NCBI GenBank assembly: GCA_011777135.1
Contig: JAABVY010000265.1
Coordinates: 21,345-28,591 of the forward strand
From: Candidatus Zixiibacteriota bacterium
GTDB taxonomy: Bacteria; Zixibacteria; MSB-5A5; JAABVY01
Reading direction: 5' to 3'
DNA: 7,247 bases
A model generated the notes under the pieces. That model searched no databases. It was not told where the DNA came from and worked only from the letters and a program-made list of their open reading frames with translations. Shown here piece by piece: positions 1-6,049 of the stretch. Numbering within the stretch: the first letter of the stretch is position 1; each line of letters starts with the position of its first letter. Made by a program: the position numbers and the translations under genes.

Positions 1-171
1 CGTACCCATCTCAGATTCGTAATATTCAGTATGGTCAAAGTCGTAGACATCGCTTTCATGATCCAGAGGCCCGAATGCCTTTGATAGTGTACGCGTGGCC
101 TCCCGCAGCAGATCCATGTCACGGTAGATCAGCCCGCAGAAAAGTTTTACTTCTGTCATTTCCTTCTTCAT
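1..171 (-). CDS. DUF4416 family protein, N-terminal 57 residues (runs off left edge)
   Basis: The 57 visible residues match the conserved opening of DUF4416 proteins: a VKLFCGLIYRD strand, then a helix, then the FGPLDHESDVYDFDHTEYYE stretch and an EMG. The family has no established biochemical function that I know of. The chosen ATG at 171-169 overlaps the stop of the upstream QueG-like gene in an ATGA arrangement, which suggests translational coupling. An in-frame ATG at 159-157 is the alternative; the AAGGA before it sits too close to be a normal ribosome site. The two minus-strand genes almost certainly share one transcript. The C-terminal part lies outside the window, so length and completeness cannot be judged. 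The family call is firm; the role is unknown. Confidence 0.8.
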   Translation of the reverse strand, partial: MKKEMTEVKLFCGLIYRDMDLLREATRTLSKAFGPLDHESDVYDFDHTEYYESEMGT

Positions 172-836
172 TTTGGCCTGCATGCTTTGATACAGTGGCC
201 GCAAATCATCAATCCGAAATTATCGCGGCGCGAATACTTGAGAATTTGTGAATAACATAGATCGAAATTATATTCGGATGGTTTCTCACCCAGGGCCTCA
301 GCCGGACATTCATCGATACAATCATAGCAATCGCCGCATCCGAATTCAACCGGAATATTGGTCATCAGAGGCATATCAGTCAGAACCGTGGTAAGACGAA
401 TCGCTGAACCGAATTTTTCGGTCACCAGGAGATTATTGCGTCCGCGCCATCCCAGACCAGCTTTTTCAGCCAGCCATTTATGCGAAAGATGGCCGGTCTG
501 CATCTTTTCATCGACCGTGAACGATGCCGGTATCGGAAGCGCCCGGTATCCCTTAGCCTCGATATGCTTTGCAATCATGAAACTCGCGGTGTCCAGTAGC
601 GCATTGGCCTGGCGGTAATGCGTTTTGTAAATATCATTGGGGCCATCCGTTATAGTATCGAAAATCTCACGGGAAAGCGGGATTCCCATGCAGACAGCAT
701 ATGAGAGATTGCGGGCCCGCTCGCGAATATCCCTGTGAAAGCGTTCCGCTTCGTTCTCCAGGGCGCAGACCCCGAAAGAACCCATACCAAGGCCGGCTGC
801 CAGGATGTTCAGCATACCATAATTGGATTTTTCCAT
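168..836 (-). CDS. QueG-like protein with two [4Fe-4S] clusters (epoxyqueuosine reductase-related)
   Basis: This 222-aa protein resembles the cobalamin/iron-sulfur epoxyqueuosine reductase family but is much shorter than true QueG (about 350-380 aa) and has no C-terminal HEAT-repeat part. Landmarks are HYRQANALLD (residues 73-82), GYRALPIPAS (96-105), the family signature AGLGWRGRNNLLV (126-138) and a ferredoxin-like tail. Cluster-one ligands are C167, C170, C173 and C177 followed by Pro; C194, C212, C215 and C219 likely bind the second cluster. In QueG a catalytic Asp precedes the AGLGW motif (Asp-x-x-Pro); here the aligned stretch is QTGHLSHK (113-120) with no Asp. The reaction may therefore differ, and I would not name it queG. 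The ATG at 836 gives a normal short N-terminal helix. A GGAGGT lies directly before it, unusually close, and an upstream TTG at 854 is also possible. The gene overlaps the DUF4416 gene by 4 bp. A cytoplasmic redox role is inferred. Confidence 0.78.
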   Translation of the reverse strand: MEKSNYGMLNILAAGLGMGSFGVCALENEAERFHRDIRERARNLSYAVCMGIPLSREIFDTITDGPNDIYKTHYRQANALLDTASFMIAKHIEAKGYRALPIPASFTVDEKMQTGHLSHKWLAEKAGLGWRGRNNLLVTEKFGSAIRLTTVLTDMPLMTNIPVEFGCGDCYDCIDECPAEALGEKPSEYNFDLCYSQILKYSRRDNFGLMICGHCIKACRPK

Positions 837-862
837 ACCTCCAATATTTCGCAATAAAAGCC

Positions 863-887
863 CAAAGTCAACTTTTTATTGACTTTG
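863..887. repeat. Palindrome with back-to-back TTGACT hexamers between divergent genes
   Basis: CAAAGTCAA (863-871) is the exact inverse of TTGACTTTG (879-887), with a 7-nt spacer. Each arm contains a TTGACT that could act as a -35 box: the right arm for hutU, the left arm for the QueG-like/DUF4416 pair. The symmetry may be only two promoters back to back, or it may be an operator for a dimeric regulator controlling both directions. The repeat itself is read directly; its function is inferred. Confidence 0.6.
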
Positions 888-906
888 CGCACTTACTCTA
901 TATACC
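879..906 (+). promoter_or_regulatory. Predicted sigma-70-type promoter for hutU
   Basis: TTGACT (879-884) is followed after 16 nt by TATACC (901-906); TATATA at 899-904 overlaps it. Transcription would start near 913 and give a leader of about 33 nt before the hutU ATG. The -35 box forms the right arm of the palindrome at 863-887, so a protein bound there would block this promoter. Confidence 0.55.
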
Positions 907-930
907 TTGAATGTATTACATGCCAAAAAT

Positions 931-937
931 AAAGGAG
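931..937 (+). promoter_or_regulatory. Ribosome binding site deciding the hutU start
   Basis: AAAGGAG lies 8 nt before the ATG at 946. The same frame is open back to a TTG at 907, but that codon overlaps the predicted -10 region and has no ribosome site, so the ATG at 946 is preferred. Confidence 0.85.
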
Positions 938-945
938 TTTATGCT

Positions 946-2631
946 ATGTCCGATACATCCACTAAAACATCGACCGAATACACGCCTGTGAAAGCCGACC
1001 GGGGCACCAGCCTCAGCTGCAACAACTGGCACTCCGAAGCGGCCATGCGCATGCTCAAAAATAATCTCGACCCAGAGGTGGCCGAAAAGCCTGAAGAGCT
1101 TGTAGTCTATGGCGGTTCGGGGAAAGCTGCACGCAATTGGGATTGTTATCATGCGATAGTAAAAAGCCTGAAAGAACTAAAAAATGATGAGACGCTTTTA
1201 ATACAATCCGGCAAGCCGGTCGGCATTTTCCGCACTTTCGAACACTGTCCTCGTGTGCTGATTGCAAATTCGCATCTGGTACCGCATTGGGCGACATGGG
1301 AAAAATTCCGCGAGCTGGAAAAGCTGGGGCTGATTATGTTCGGGCAGATGACTGCTGGAAGCTGGATTTATATCGGTACGCAGGGAATTCTCCAGGGAAC
1401 CTACGAAACCTTTGCAGAATGCGGAAGGCAGCATTTTGAAGGTGACCTCGGCGGAAAATTCATTTTGACGGGCGGATATGGAGGTATGGGAGGCGCCCAG
1501 CCGTTGGCGGCCACGATGGCCGGGGCCGTTATGCTCGGCATTGAAGTAGATGAAGCGCGCATTGATAAACGTTTAGACACAGGCTATTGCGACCGCAAGA
1601 CTCACAGCCTGGAGCAGGCCCTGCAATGGGTTGAGGAAGCCAGAAAGTCCAAAGTGCCGCTCTCAATTGGATTGGTAGGCAATACTGCCGAAATCGAGCC
1701 TGAGATGGTGAAGATGGGTGTGGTTCCTGATATTGTAACTGACCAGACCTCGGCGCATGATGAGCTTAACGGCTATGTTCCGCATGGGATGCCGTATGAA
1801 GAAGCGCTGGAATTACGGAAGAAGAATCCGGACGAATATATAAAGCGGGCCTATGAATCAATGGTTGCGCATACACAGGCGATGCTGGATTTCCAGAAAG
1901 CAGGATCGATTGTTTTTGACTATGGAAATAATCTTCGCGGCCAGGCGCAGAAGGCCGGCCTGAAAAATGCTTTTGATTTTCCGGGATTTGTACCGGCTTA
2001 TATTCGTCCGCTTTTCTGTGAGGGTAAAGGGCCTTTCAGGTGGGCGGCGCTTTCGGGTGATCCGAAGGATATTCATGTAACAGATGAAGTTATTCTGAAA
2101 GAATTCTCATACAATGAATCGCTTTGCAACTGGATCAAGATGGCCCATGAAAAGGTGCATTTCCAGGGACTTCCGACAAGAATCTGCTGGCTTGGATATG
2201 GCGAGAGGGAGAAATTTGGTCTGATTATAAATGATCTTGTGCGCAAGGGCAAAATCTCCGCGCCGATCGTGATCGGCCGTGATCATCTCGACTGTGGCTC
2301 GGTGGCCTCGCCCTATCGTGAAACCGAATCCATGAAAGACGGTTCAGACGCCATTGCAGACTGGCCGCTCCTGAACGCCATGCTGAATATCTGTGCCGGA
2401 GCATCCTGGGTCTCGATCCATCATGGCGGCGGGGTTGGAATCGGCCTGGCGATCCATGCCGGCATGGTTGTGGTTTGTGACGGCTCCAGGGAAATGGATG
2501 AGAGGCTTTCACGCGTACTCACGACCGACCCGGGTTCGGGGATTATGCGTCACGCCGATGCAGGCTATGATAAGGCTATTCAAGTCGCCAAAGAGAAGGG
2601 CGTGAAACTGCCCATGATCCGGGATGAGTAG
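946..2631 (+). CDS. hutU: Urocanate hydratase (urocanase)
   Basis: This cytoplasmic enzyme adds water to urocanate to give 4-imidazolone-5-propionate, the second step of histidine breakdown, using tightly bound NAD+ as an electrophile. The 561-aa length is normal for the family. Conserved blocks run the whole length: [11 protein letters not shown] (55-65), [13 protein letters not shown] (106-118), [17 protein letters not shown] (132-148), [14 protein letters not shown] (175-188), [11 protein letters not shown] (262-272), RGQAQKAG (331-338), the [10 protein letters not shown] segment (412-421) whose C414 lies where the active-site Cys of the Pseudomonas enzyme is expected, [11 protein letters not shown] (446-456) and HHGGGVGIG (492-500). 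The glycine-rich stretch continues LAIHAG where many homologues have SQHAG, a mild deviation. The start at 946 is set by AAAGGAG. No hutH, hutI or hutG lies within the window, so the gene stands alone here and the rest of the pathway must be elsewhere. No convincing terminator follows it. The assignment is very secure. Confidence 0.97.
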   Translation: MSDTSTKTSTEYTPVKADRGTSLSCNNWHSEAAMRMLKNNLDPEVAEKPEELVVYGGSGKAARNWDCYHAIVKSLKELKNDETLLIQSGKPVGIFRTFEHCPRVLIANSHLVPHWATWEKFRELEKLGLIMFGQMTAGSWIYIGTQGILQGTYETFAECGRQHFEGDLGGKFILTGGYGGMGGAQPLAATMAGAVMLGIEVDEARIDKRLDTGYCDRKTHSLEQALQWVEEARKSKVPLSIGLVGNTAEIEPEMVKMGVVPDIVTDQTSAHDELNGYVPHGMPYEEALELRKKNPDEYIKRAYESMVAHTQAMLDFQKAGSIVFDYGNNLRGQAQKAGLKNAFDFPGFVPAYIRPLFCEGKGPFRWAALSGDPKDIHVTDEVILKEFSYNESLCNWIKMAHEKVHFQGLPTRICWLGYGEREKFGLIINDLVRKGKISAPIVIGRDHLDCGSVASPYRETESMKDGSDAIADWPLLNAMLNICAGASWVSIHHGGGVGIGLAIHAGMVVVCDGSREMDERLSRVLTTDPGSGIMRHADAGYDKAIQVAKEKGVKLPMIRDE

Positions 2632-2721
2632 GCTGGAATAGAATTGCTTGTTGAACATGTGAGAGAATCTTAGTCTTTGACGCGTTTTTTATTTCATTTC
2701 TTCAATTTTTAAAAATTTGAG

Positions 2722-2750
2722 TTTGTATCGACGCTTTTTTGGTTTATATT
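2722..2750 (+). promoter_or_regulatory. Possible promoter for the SLOG-like gene
   Basis: TATATT (2745-2750) is a good -10 box. The -35 candidates (TTTGTA at 2722-2727, or TTGTAT at 2723-2728, with 17- or 16-nt spacers) are poor matches. Transcription would start near 2757 and give a leader of about 100 nt that contains the predicted fold at 2776-2820. The region is AT-rich and includes the 14-bp palindrome AATTTTTAAAAATT (2704-2717) just upstream. Confidence 0.4.
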
Positions 2751-2775
2751 GGTACCTCAGAAGATTAATTGCGAA

Positions 2776-2820
2776 AAGCCCATGGCTGCTTATTTAACGA
2801 AATACCACAAGTAGGGGCTT
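2776..2820 (+). other. Predicted nested stem-loop in the leader of the SLOG-like gene
   Basis: Three helices can stack by eye. An outer 6-bp stem pairs AAGCCC (2776-2781) with GGGCTT (2815-2820). A middle 6-bp stem pairs CTGCTT (2786-2791) with AAGTAG (2809-2814), one pair being G-U. An inner 4-bp stem, ATTT with AAAT, closes an AACG tetraloop (2796-2799). Unpaired bases are 2782-2785 on the left and 2804-2808 on the right. It ends about 37 nt before the ATG and has no following T-run, so it is not a simple terminator. It does not match a riboswitch class that I recognise. No energy calculation was done. Confidence 0.4.
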
Positions 2821-2856
2821 GGAAAATTGGACTTACAACATTGAGCGGGCAAAAAA

Positions 2857-3990
2857 ATGTATTATTTGGGGGATGATGCTATCCTAAAAGGGGAGAAAGC
2901 GGTTATCCTGAACTCCCGACAATCCAAGACACCAGTTGGATCCGATCCCTGGATACAAAACAGCTATAAAGCTGTCGAGGATGCCATCTCACGAGGCTGT
3001 GCCATAGTGACATCGATTGGAATGAATACATGGGAATTTCTGGTCTGGGCTGCGGGACATCTGGGGGGGAAACAGGTGATAGTTGCTCCGTTGGATGAAA
3101 AAGAGGATCAGGAAGAGACCAGACGGGATATTATAGAGGACTTTGAGCTTGATAAAGCCAAAACCGGATTCATGTTCTTCAAATGCAAGAAAAGAGGGCT
3201 CAGGGGAAAGAGTGCCTGGAGTGAACGCGATAAGATCGTGGTCTCGCTGGCGAACCAAATATATCCGGTGTGCCTAAGAGAAGAAGGGAATCTGGAAATC
3301 CTTCTGAGAAATAACCCCGCCAAATTTTCCGACGCCACCCTGCGCTTCAATATCAATCAAAATTCGACACCCAGAAAAACGAAAGTCGAAGTTTCCAGGG
3401 ATGAACTCTCGGAAGAGATTAGAAAATTCAAATGGAAGCATCTAACGCATTATACCCGTTCAACCTATATGCCCTGGCCGGGTGAATCCTCCGCAAAGTT
3501 CTATCGGGCAATTTTTGAATCGAATAATGAATATCCCAGGTCGGCCCTTCAGACATTAAAGCGAATAGTGGATGTAAAGAAGGTCTGGTCCTCGTACTAC
3601 CATATTCGGGGCGGGCATAAAGTTGTGTCTTTCACCGAGCTTTCGCCTCCCGACGCGGTTTCGCTCATAAAATGGCGCCCGCGTTATGTGCGCTGGAATT
3701 TCGAACCGTATGGGATTGCCATAGAAAAAGACTATGCCAGAAGGATCGGAATCAAACCGGTGATTTATGACCAGCCCGATAAGTATTATGAGCTCAGCGA
3801 TAAGGAAAAGCCCTTCTACCAGAATCCGGGAGAAAAAGGCGGTGACTGGGAGCCGGAACGGGAATGGAGGCATTTCGGGAGCCTCGATCTCTCGCAAGTT
3901 CCTTCTGAAAAAGTGATCCTGCTGGTTAGGAATAGACCGGATATTTTCGACTCTCCCTATAAGATTGTCCCCTTTACAGAATTGAGTTGA
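2857..3990 (+). CDS. DprA/SLOG-like Rossmann domain fused to a DUF2971/AbiGi-like C-terminal domain
   Basis: The 377-aa protein appears to have two domains. Residues 1-150 resemble the DprA/LOG (SLOG) fold: AVILNSRQSKTPVG (15-28) fits the first strand and ligand loop, CAIVTSIGMNTWEF (48-61) the second nucleotide-binding loop, KQVIVAPL (72-79) a core strand, and WSERDKIVVSLANQIYPV (121-138) the DprA segment where FPxRNRIIAxLS normally occurs. After a charged linker, residues 195-375 have the pattern of DUF2971/AbiGi-like proteins: HYTRS (198-202), VVSFTELSP (256-264), VRWNFEPYGIAIEKD (278-292), KPVIYDQ (300-306) and WEPEREWR (331-338) near the end. SLOG domains are known in nucleotide-sensing conflict systems, and DUF2971/AbiGi-type proteins are associated with phage resistance, so a defence or stress role is possible but inferred. 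It is not DprA itself, because the usual flanking domains are missing. An in-frame TGA at 2842 limits the start to this ATG, whose ribosome site is weak (GAGCGGG). A SLOG enzyme with an unrelated C-terminal domain is the alternative. Confidence 0.62.
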   Translation: MYYLGDDAILKGEKAVILNSRQSKTPVGSDPWIQNSYKAVEDAISRGCAIVTSIGMNTWEFLVWAAGHLGGKQVIVAPLDEKEDQEETRRDIIEDFELDKAKTGFMFFKCKKRGLRGKSAWSERDKIVVSLANQIYPVCLREEGNLEILLRNNPAKFSDATLRFNINQNSTPRKTKVEVSRDELSEEIRKFKWKHLTHYTRSTYMPWPGESSAKFYRAIFESNNEYPRSALQTLKRIVDVKKVWSSYYHIRGGHKVVSFTELSPPDAVSLIKWRPRYVRWNFEPYGIAIEKDYARRIGIKPVIYDQPDKYYELSDKEKPFYQNPGEKGGDWEPEREWRHFGSLDLSQVPSEKVILLVRNRPDIFDSPYKIVPFTELS

Positions 3991-4052
3991 CTTTTTGCCT
4001 GCCATCTTTTTCTTTTATGCCGTAAATTATATTCTATATCGGGCATATAAAC

Positions 4053-4057
4053 AGGAG
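4053..4057 (+). promoter_or_regulatory. Ribosome binding site of the 123-aa gene, with -10-like TATATT upstream
   Basis: AGGAG lies 7 nt before the ATG at 4065 and fixes that start. A TATATT at 4028-4033 could be a -10 box, but no good -35 lies 16-18 nt before it, so the gene may have its own weak promoter or be read from the gene upstream, whose stop codon is 74 nt away. Confidence 0.6.
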
Positions 4058-4064
4058 ACACAGC

Positions 4065-4436
4065 ATGGGTGTAATCGGCTATTTTGAGGGAACCGATCCA
4101 TTGGTACTGGCCAATCTTTCGATTACGGGACATTCGACTATGCCCCTCGGAAACGGGTTCGACAATTATGGAAAATATGTTGGCCACATTACCAAGGATG
4201 ATAATATCTCGGTGGTGGTGGGCTATTTTCATAAGGTCCTGCCGACTCATGAGATGGAGATGACGGTGAAGGATGTTCTCTGGACCTGCATCAAGCTCAA
4301 AATACCCATACTTCTGATATGCGGCCGTGAACATTATGGCCGGGCAAAGGACCTGCTGGGGGAGCTGGCGGAAAATATCAGACTGACTGCACCCGACAGG
4401 ACAGAGGAAGCAATTATCGATATGATCGGCTCATAA
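4065..4436 (+). CDS. Unrecognised 123-aa alpha/beta protein
   Basis: I do not recognise the family. The protein is soluble-looking, with no signal peptide and no membrane segment. Its pattern suggests alternating strands and helices: GVIGYF (2-7), a long glycine- and asparagine-rich loop TMPLGNGFDNYGKYVGHI (25-42), strand ISVVVGYF (48-55), helix TVKDVLWTCIKLK (67-79), strand IPILLICG (80-87), helix YGRAKDLLGELAEN (91-104), strand IRLTAP (105-110) and a final helix from 112. This resembles half of a Rossmann-like fold; the GYF at 5-7 and 53-55 recurs at two strand ends. The start is supported by AGGAG. It lies 74 nt after the SLOG-like gene on the same strand and is closed by a strong terminator, so the two could form one transcription unit. 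Coding use looks normal for the window. The gene is probably real and its function unknown. Confidence 0.75.
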   Translation: MGVIGYFEGTDPLVLANLSITGHSTMPLGNGFDNYGKYVGHITKDDNISVVVGYFHKVLPTHEMEMTVKDVLWTCIKLKIPILLICGREHYGRAKDLLGELAENIRLTAPDRTEEAIIDMIGS

Positions 4437-4457
4437 AATAGAAGCAATTTTGATCAC

Positions 4458-4490
4458 AACCCCGCTTTTGACCGGCGGGGTTTATCTTAG
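4458..4490 (+). terminator. Rho-independent terminator
   Basis: AACCCCGC (4458-4465) pairs perfectly with GCGGGGTT (4475-4482) around a 9-nt loop, followed by a short T-rich tail. It starts 22 nt after the stop of the 123-aa gene and should end that transcript. Confidence 0.85.
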
Positions 4491-4502
4491 GTACAGGATA
4501 TA

Positions 4503-4667
4503 ATGCTCAGACAGATACTGATCAGCCTTGGTATCAGCGCCATCATTACGGTAGTTTTAAATGCAATCATTTTCCTGATCACCGGCAGCCTGGGATGGCA
4601 GAATTTCCTCTTCATTGGGCTATTTTTCGGCCTTTCCTGGCCCTTTACCAGGAAAGCGAGGCAATAA
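4503..4667 (+). CDS. Small membrane protein, 54 aa, two predicted helices
   Basis: The ATG at 4503 opens a 54-codon frame ending in TAA. An AGGA (4495-4498) lies 4 nt before it. The product has a short basic start (MLRQ), a hydrophobic stretch at about residues 5-27 rich in Ile, Val and Leu, a turn with GSLGW (28-32), a second hydrophobic stretch at about 34-48 containing FIGLFFGLSW (37-46), and a basic tail RKARQ. That is a helical hairpin with both ends probably cytoplasmic. It begins 13 nt after the terminator of the preceding gene, so it must depend on read-through or a promoter overlapping the terminator; I see no clear promoter. I recognise no family. Coding is supported by the ribosome site, the hydrophobic pattern and the positively charged ends, but it is short. 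Confidence 0.6.
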   Translation: MLRQILISLGISAIITVVLNAIIFLITGSLGWQNFLFIGLFFGLSWPFTRKARQ

Positions 4668-4727
4668 ATTCTTAAATTCTATGAGCCGCTTTAATTTATA
4701 AAAAGCTGATAATTATTATCCTGATTA

Positions 4728-4741
4728 TTGATTTAAATCAA
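4728..4741 (+). promoter_or_regulatory. Perfect FNR/CRP-family box upstream of the hemerythrin gene
   Basis: TTGATTTAAATCAA is a perfect match to the FNR consensus TTGAT-N4-ATCAA and is fully palindromic. Its centre (between 4734 and 4735) lies 41.5 bp before the start point expected at about 4776 from the TATATT at 4764-4769. This is the spacing of an activator that replaces the -35 contact. The regulator could be FNR itself or a relative such as a DNR/NnrR-type NO sensor; the box alone does not separate them. Confidence 0.8.
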
Positions 4742-4763
4742 GGACAGTGTGATGTTTCAAGGT

Positions 4764-4769
4764 TATATT
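4764..4769 (+). promoter_or_regulatory. -10 box of the FNR-box-dependent promoter
   Basis: TATATT would place transcription start near 4776, about 32 nt before the ATG at 4808. The -35 region here is poor, as expected for a promoter that needs an activator. Confidence 0.55.
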
Positions 4770-4807
4770 CGCGATGAAAGTGAAATTAAAAATGAAAGGA
4801 CCAGAAA

Positions 4808-6040
4808 ATGAGCGAGTTAATAAATAATGCGGAAAAGAGGCGCGGCCTTCTAAAACATATGATAAAACAGCTTCATGAGGGGCAGGCTCCGGAAGCGGTT
4901 AAAGCCCAGCTAATCCAGCTTCTGGGCAAAGTGCCATATGAGGATGTTGTTCTGGTCGAGCAGGAATTGATATCTGAGGGAATGCCGCCCGGCGAGATTC
5001 TGAAACTCTGCGATATCCATACGAAAGCCCTCAAGGGCACAATCTCTCAGGAAGGCTCAAAAGAGGCTCCTCCGGGGCACCCTGTGCATACATTTCTTCA
5101 GGAAAACCGTGGTTTGGGATGGCATCTGAACGAACTCAAGAATAGTTTCTCGAGAATTGAGAAGATGGATGATGACCAGGATGCCTCACCTGAAATGGCC
5201 GAGATCAGAAATCATGTTCATGCTTTGACGGATGTTGACAAACATTATAAACGCAAAGAGAATCTGCTTTTTCCAAATTTGGAGAAAAATGGTATAACCG
5301 GGCCGCCGACCGTCATGTGGGGTAAACATGACGAGGCCCGTGAACTCCTGGACTCTGCGGTTGAAGCATTGTCGGCCACTCAGGAATATTCTGCCGGGGA
5401 GGCAAAGAGTGTGATTGAGCTTTCGGTAAAGCCTGCAGCAGATGCGATAGAGGAGATGATCTACAAAGAAGAGGAAATACTATTTCCGATGTGTATGGAT
5501 ACGCTCGATGATTCCGAATGGTATGATATTTACAATCAGAGTCTCGAGATTGGATATTGCCTTTACGATCCGAAGGATGAATGGAAACCTGAAGGCATTG
5601 ATATAGTGAAAAAAGAGGAAGAGGAAGGAGAGAGGATACAGCTTCCCAGCGGCAGTTTTACAAAGGATGAAATAAATACGATTCTGAATACAATTCCGTT
5701 CGACCTGACCTTTGTAGACAAAAATGACACTGTCCGCTATTTCACTCAGGGTAAGGAGAGGATTTTTGAACGCAGCCGGGCGATACTGGGACGGCAGGTA
5801 CAGCTCTGCCATCCGCCCAAATCAGTTCATATAGTGGAGAAGATACTTGAGGATTTTAAATCCGGCAAGCATGACCGGGCGGCATTCTGGATTGAGATGA
5901 GGGGCAGATTCATAAGCATTGAATATTTTGCGCTCAGGTCCAGAGAAGGGGAATACCAGGGAGTCCTGGAGGTCAGCCAGGACCTGACAGAAAAGCGTCA
6001 GCTCGAGGGCGAGCAGAGACTTCTGAATTATGAAGATTAG
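4808..6040 (+). CDS. DUF438 - hemerythrin (HHE) - PAS protein
   Basis: The 410-aa cytoplasmic protein has three domains. Residues 8-78 are DUF438, with LLKHMIKQLHEG (14-25) and ISEGMPPGEILKLCDIH (55-71). Residues 90-235 are a hemerythrin-like four-helix domain expected to bind a non-haem di-iron site; candidate ligands are H91, H94, H106, H146 and E151 in HYKRKENLLFP, H174 in WGKHDEA, and a Glu in IYKEEEILFP (218-227). Residues 285-400 are the PAS domain typical of this family, with IFERSRAILGRQVQLCHPPK (319-338) and the ending GVLEVSQDLTE (385-395). Such proteins are thought to sense or buffer oxygen, NO or iron-sulfur damage; no histidine kinase or output domain is present. A GAAAGGA (4794-4800) supports the start 7 nt later. 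The perfect FNR-type box upstream fits low-oxygen or NO control. The next gene begins 9 nt after the stop, so the two form an operon. The domain calls are secure; the exact role is inferred. Confidence 0.9.
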   Translation: MSELINNAEKRRGLLKHMIKQLHEGQAPEAVKAQLIQLLGKVPYEDVVLVEQELISEGMPPGEILKLCDIHTKALKGTISQEGSKEAPPGHPVHTFLQENRGLGWHLNELKNSFSRIEKMDDDQDASPEMAEIRNHVHALTDVDKHYKRKENLLFPNLEKNGITGPPTVMWGKHDEARELLDSAVEALSATQEYSAGEAKSVIELSVKPAADAIEEMIYKEEEILFPMCMDTLDDSEWYDIYNQSLEIGYCLYDPKDEWKPEGIDIVKKEEEEGERIQLPSGSFTKDEINTILNTIPFDLTFVDKNDTVRYFTQGKERIFERSRAILGRQVQLCHPPKSVHIVEKILEDFKSGKHDRAAFWIEMRGRFISIEYFALRSREGEYQGVLEVSQDLTEKRQLEGEQRLLNYED

Positions 6041-6049
6041 GAGAGCAAT

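Noticed and set aside
907..945. Upstream TTG extension of hutU by 13 residues
   Set aside because: It has no ribosome site and overlaps the predicted -10 region, while the ATG at 946 has AAAGGAG at 8 nt.
2704..2717. AATTTTTAAAAATT palindrome as a terminator for hutU
   Set aside because: The stem is purely A/T, has no loop and no following T-run, so it would not terminate well; it is probably only part of an AT-rich spacer.
2679..2740. Two similar GACGC(G)TTTTTT motifs at about 2679-2690 and 2730-2740
   Set aside because: The match is short and mostly a T-run in an AT-rich spacer; two copies are not enough to claim a repeat or binding site.
3556..4005. 149-codon open frame on the minus strand
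   Set aside because: It lies inside the SLOG-like gene, shows no recognisable family, and its composition is that of the antisense of a real gene.
4449..4458. TTGATCACAA as a second FNR-type site
   Set aside because: Only one half matches TTGAT and the second half lacks ATCAA at the right spacing; it also overlaps the terminator.
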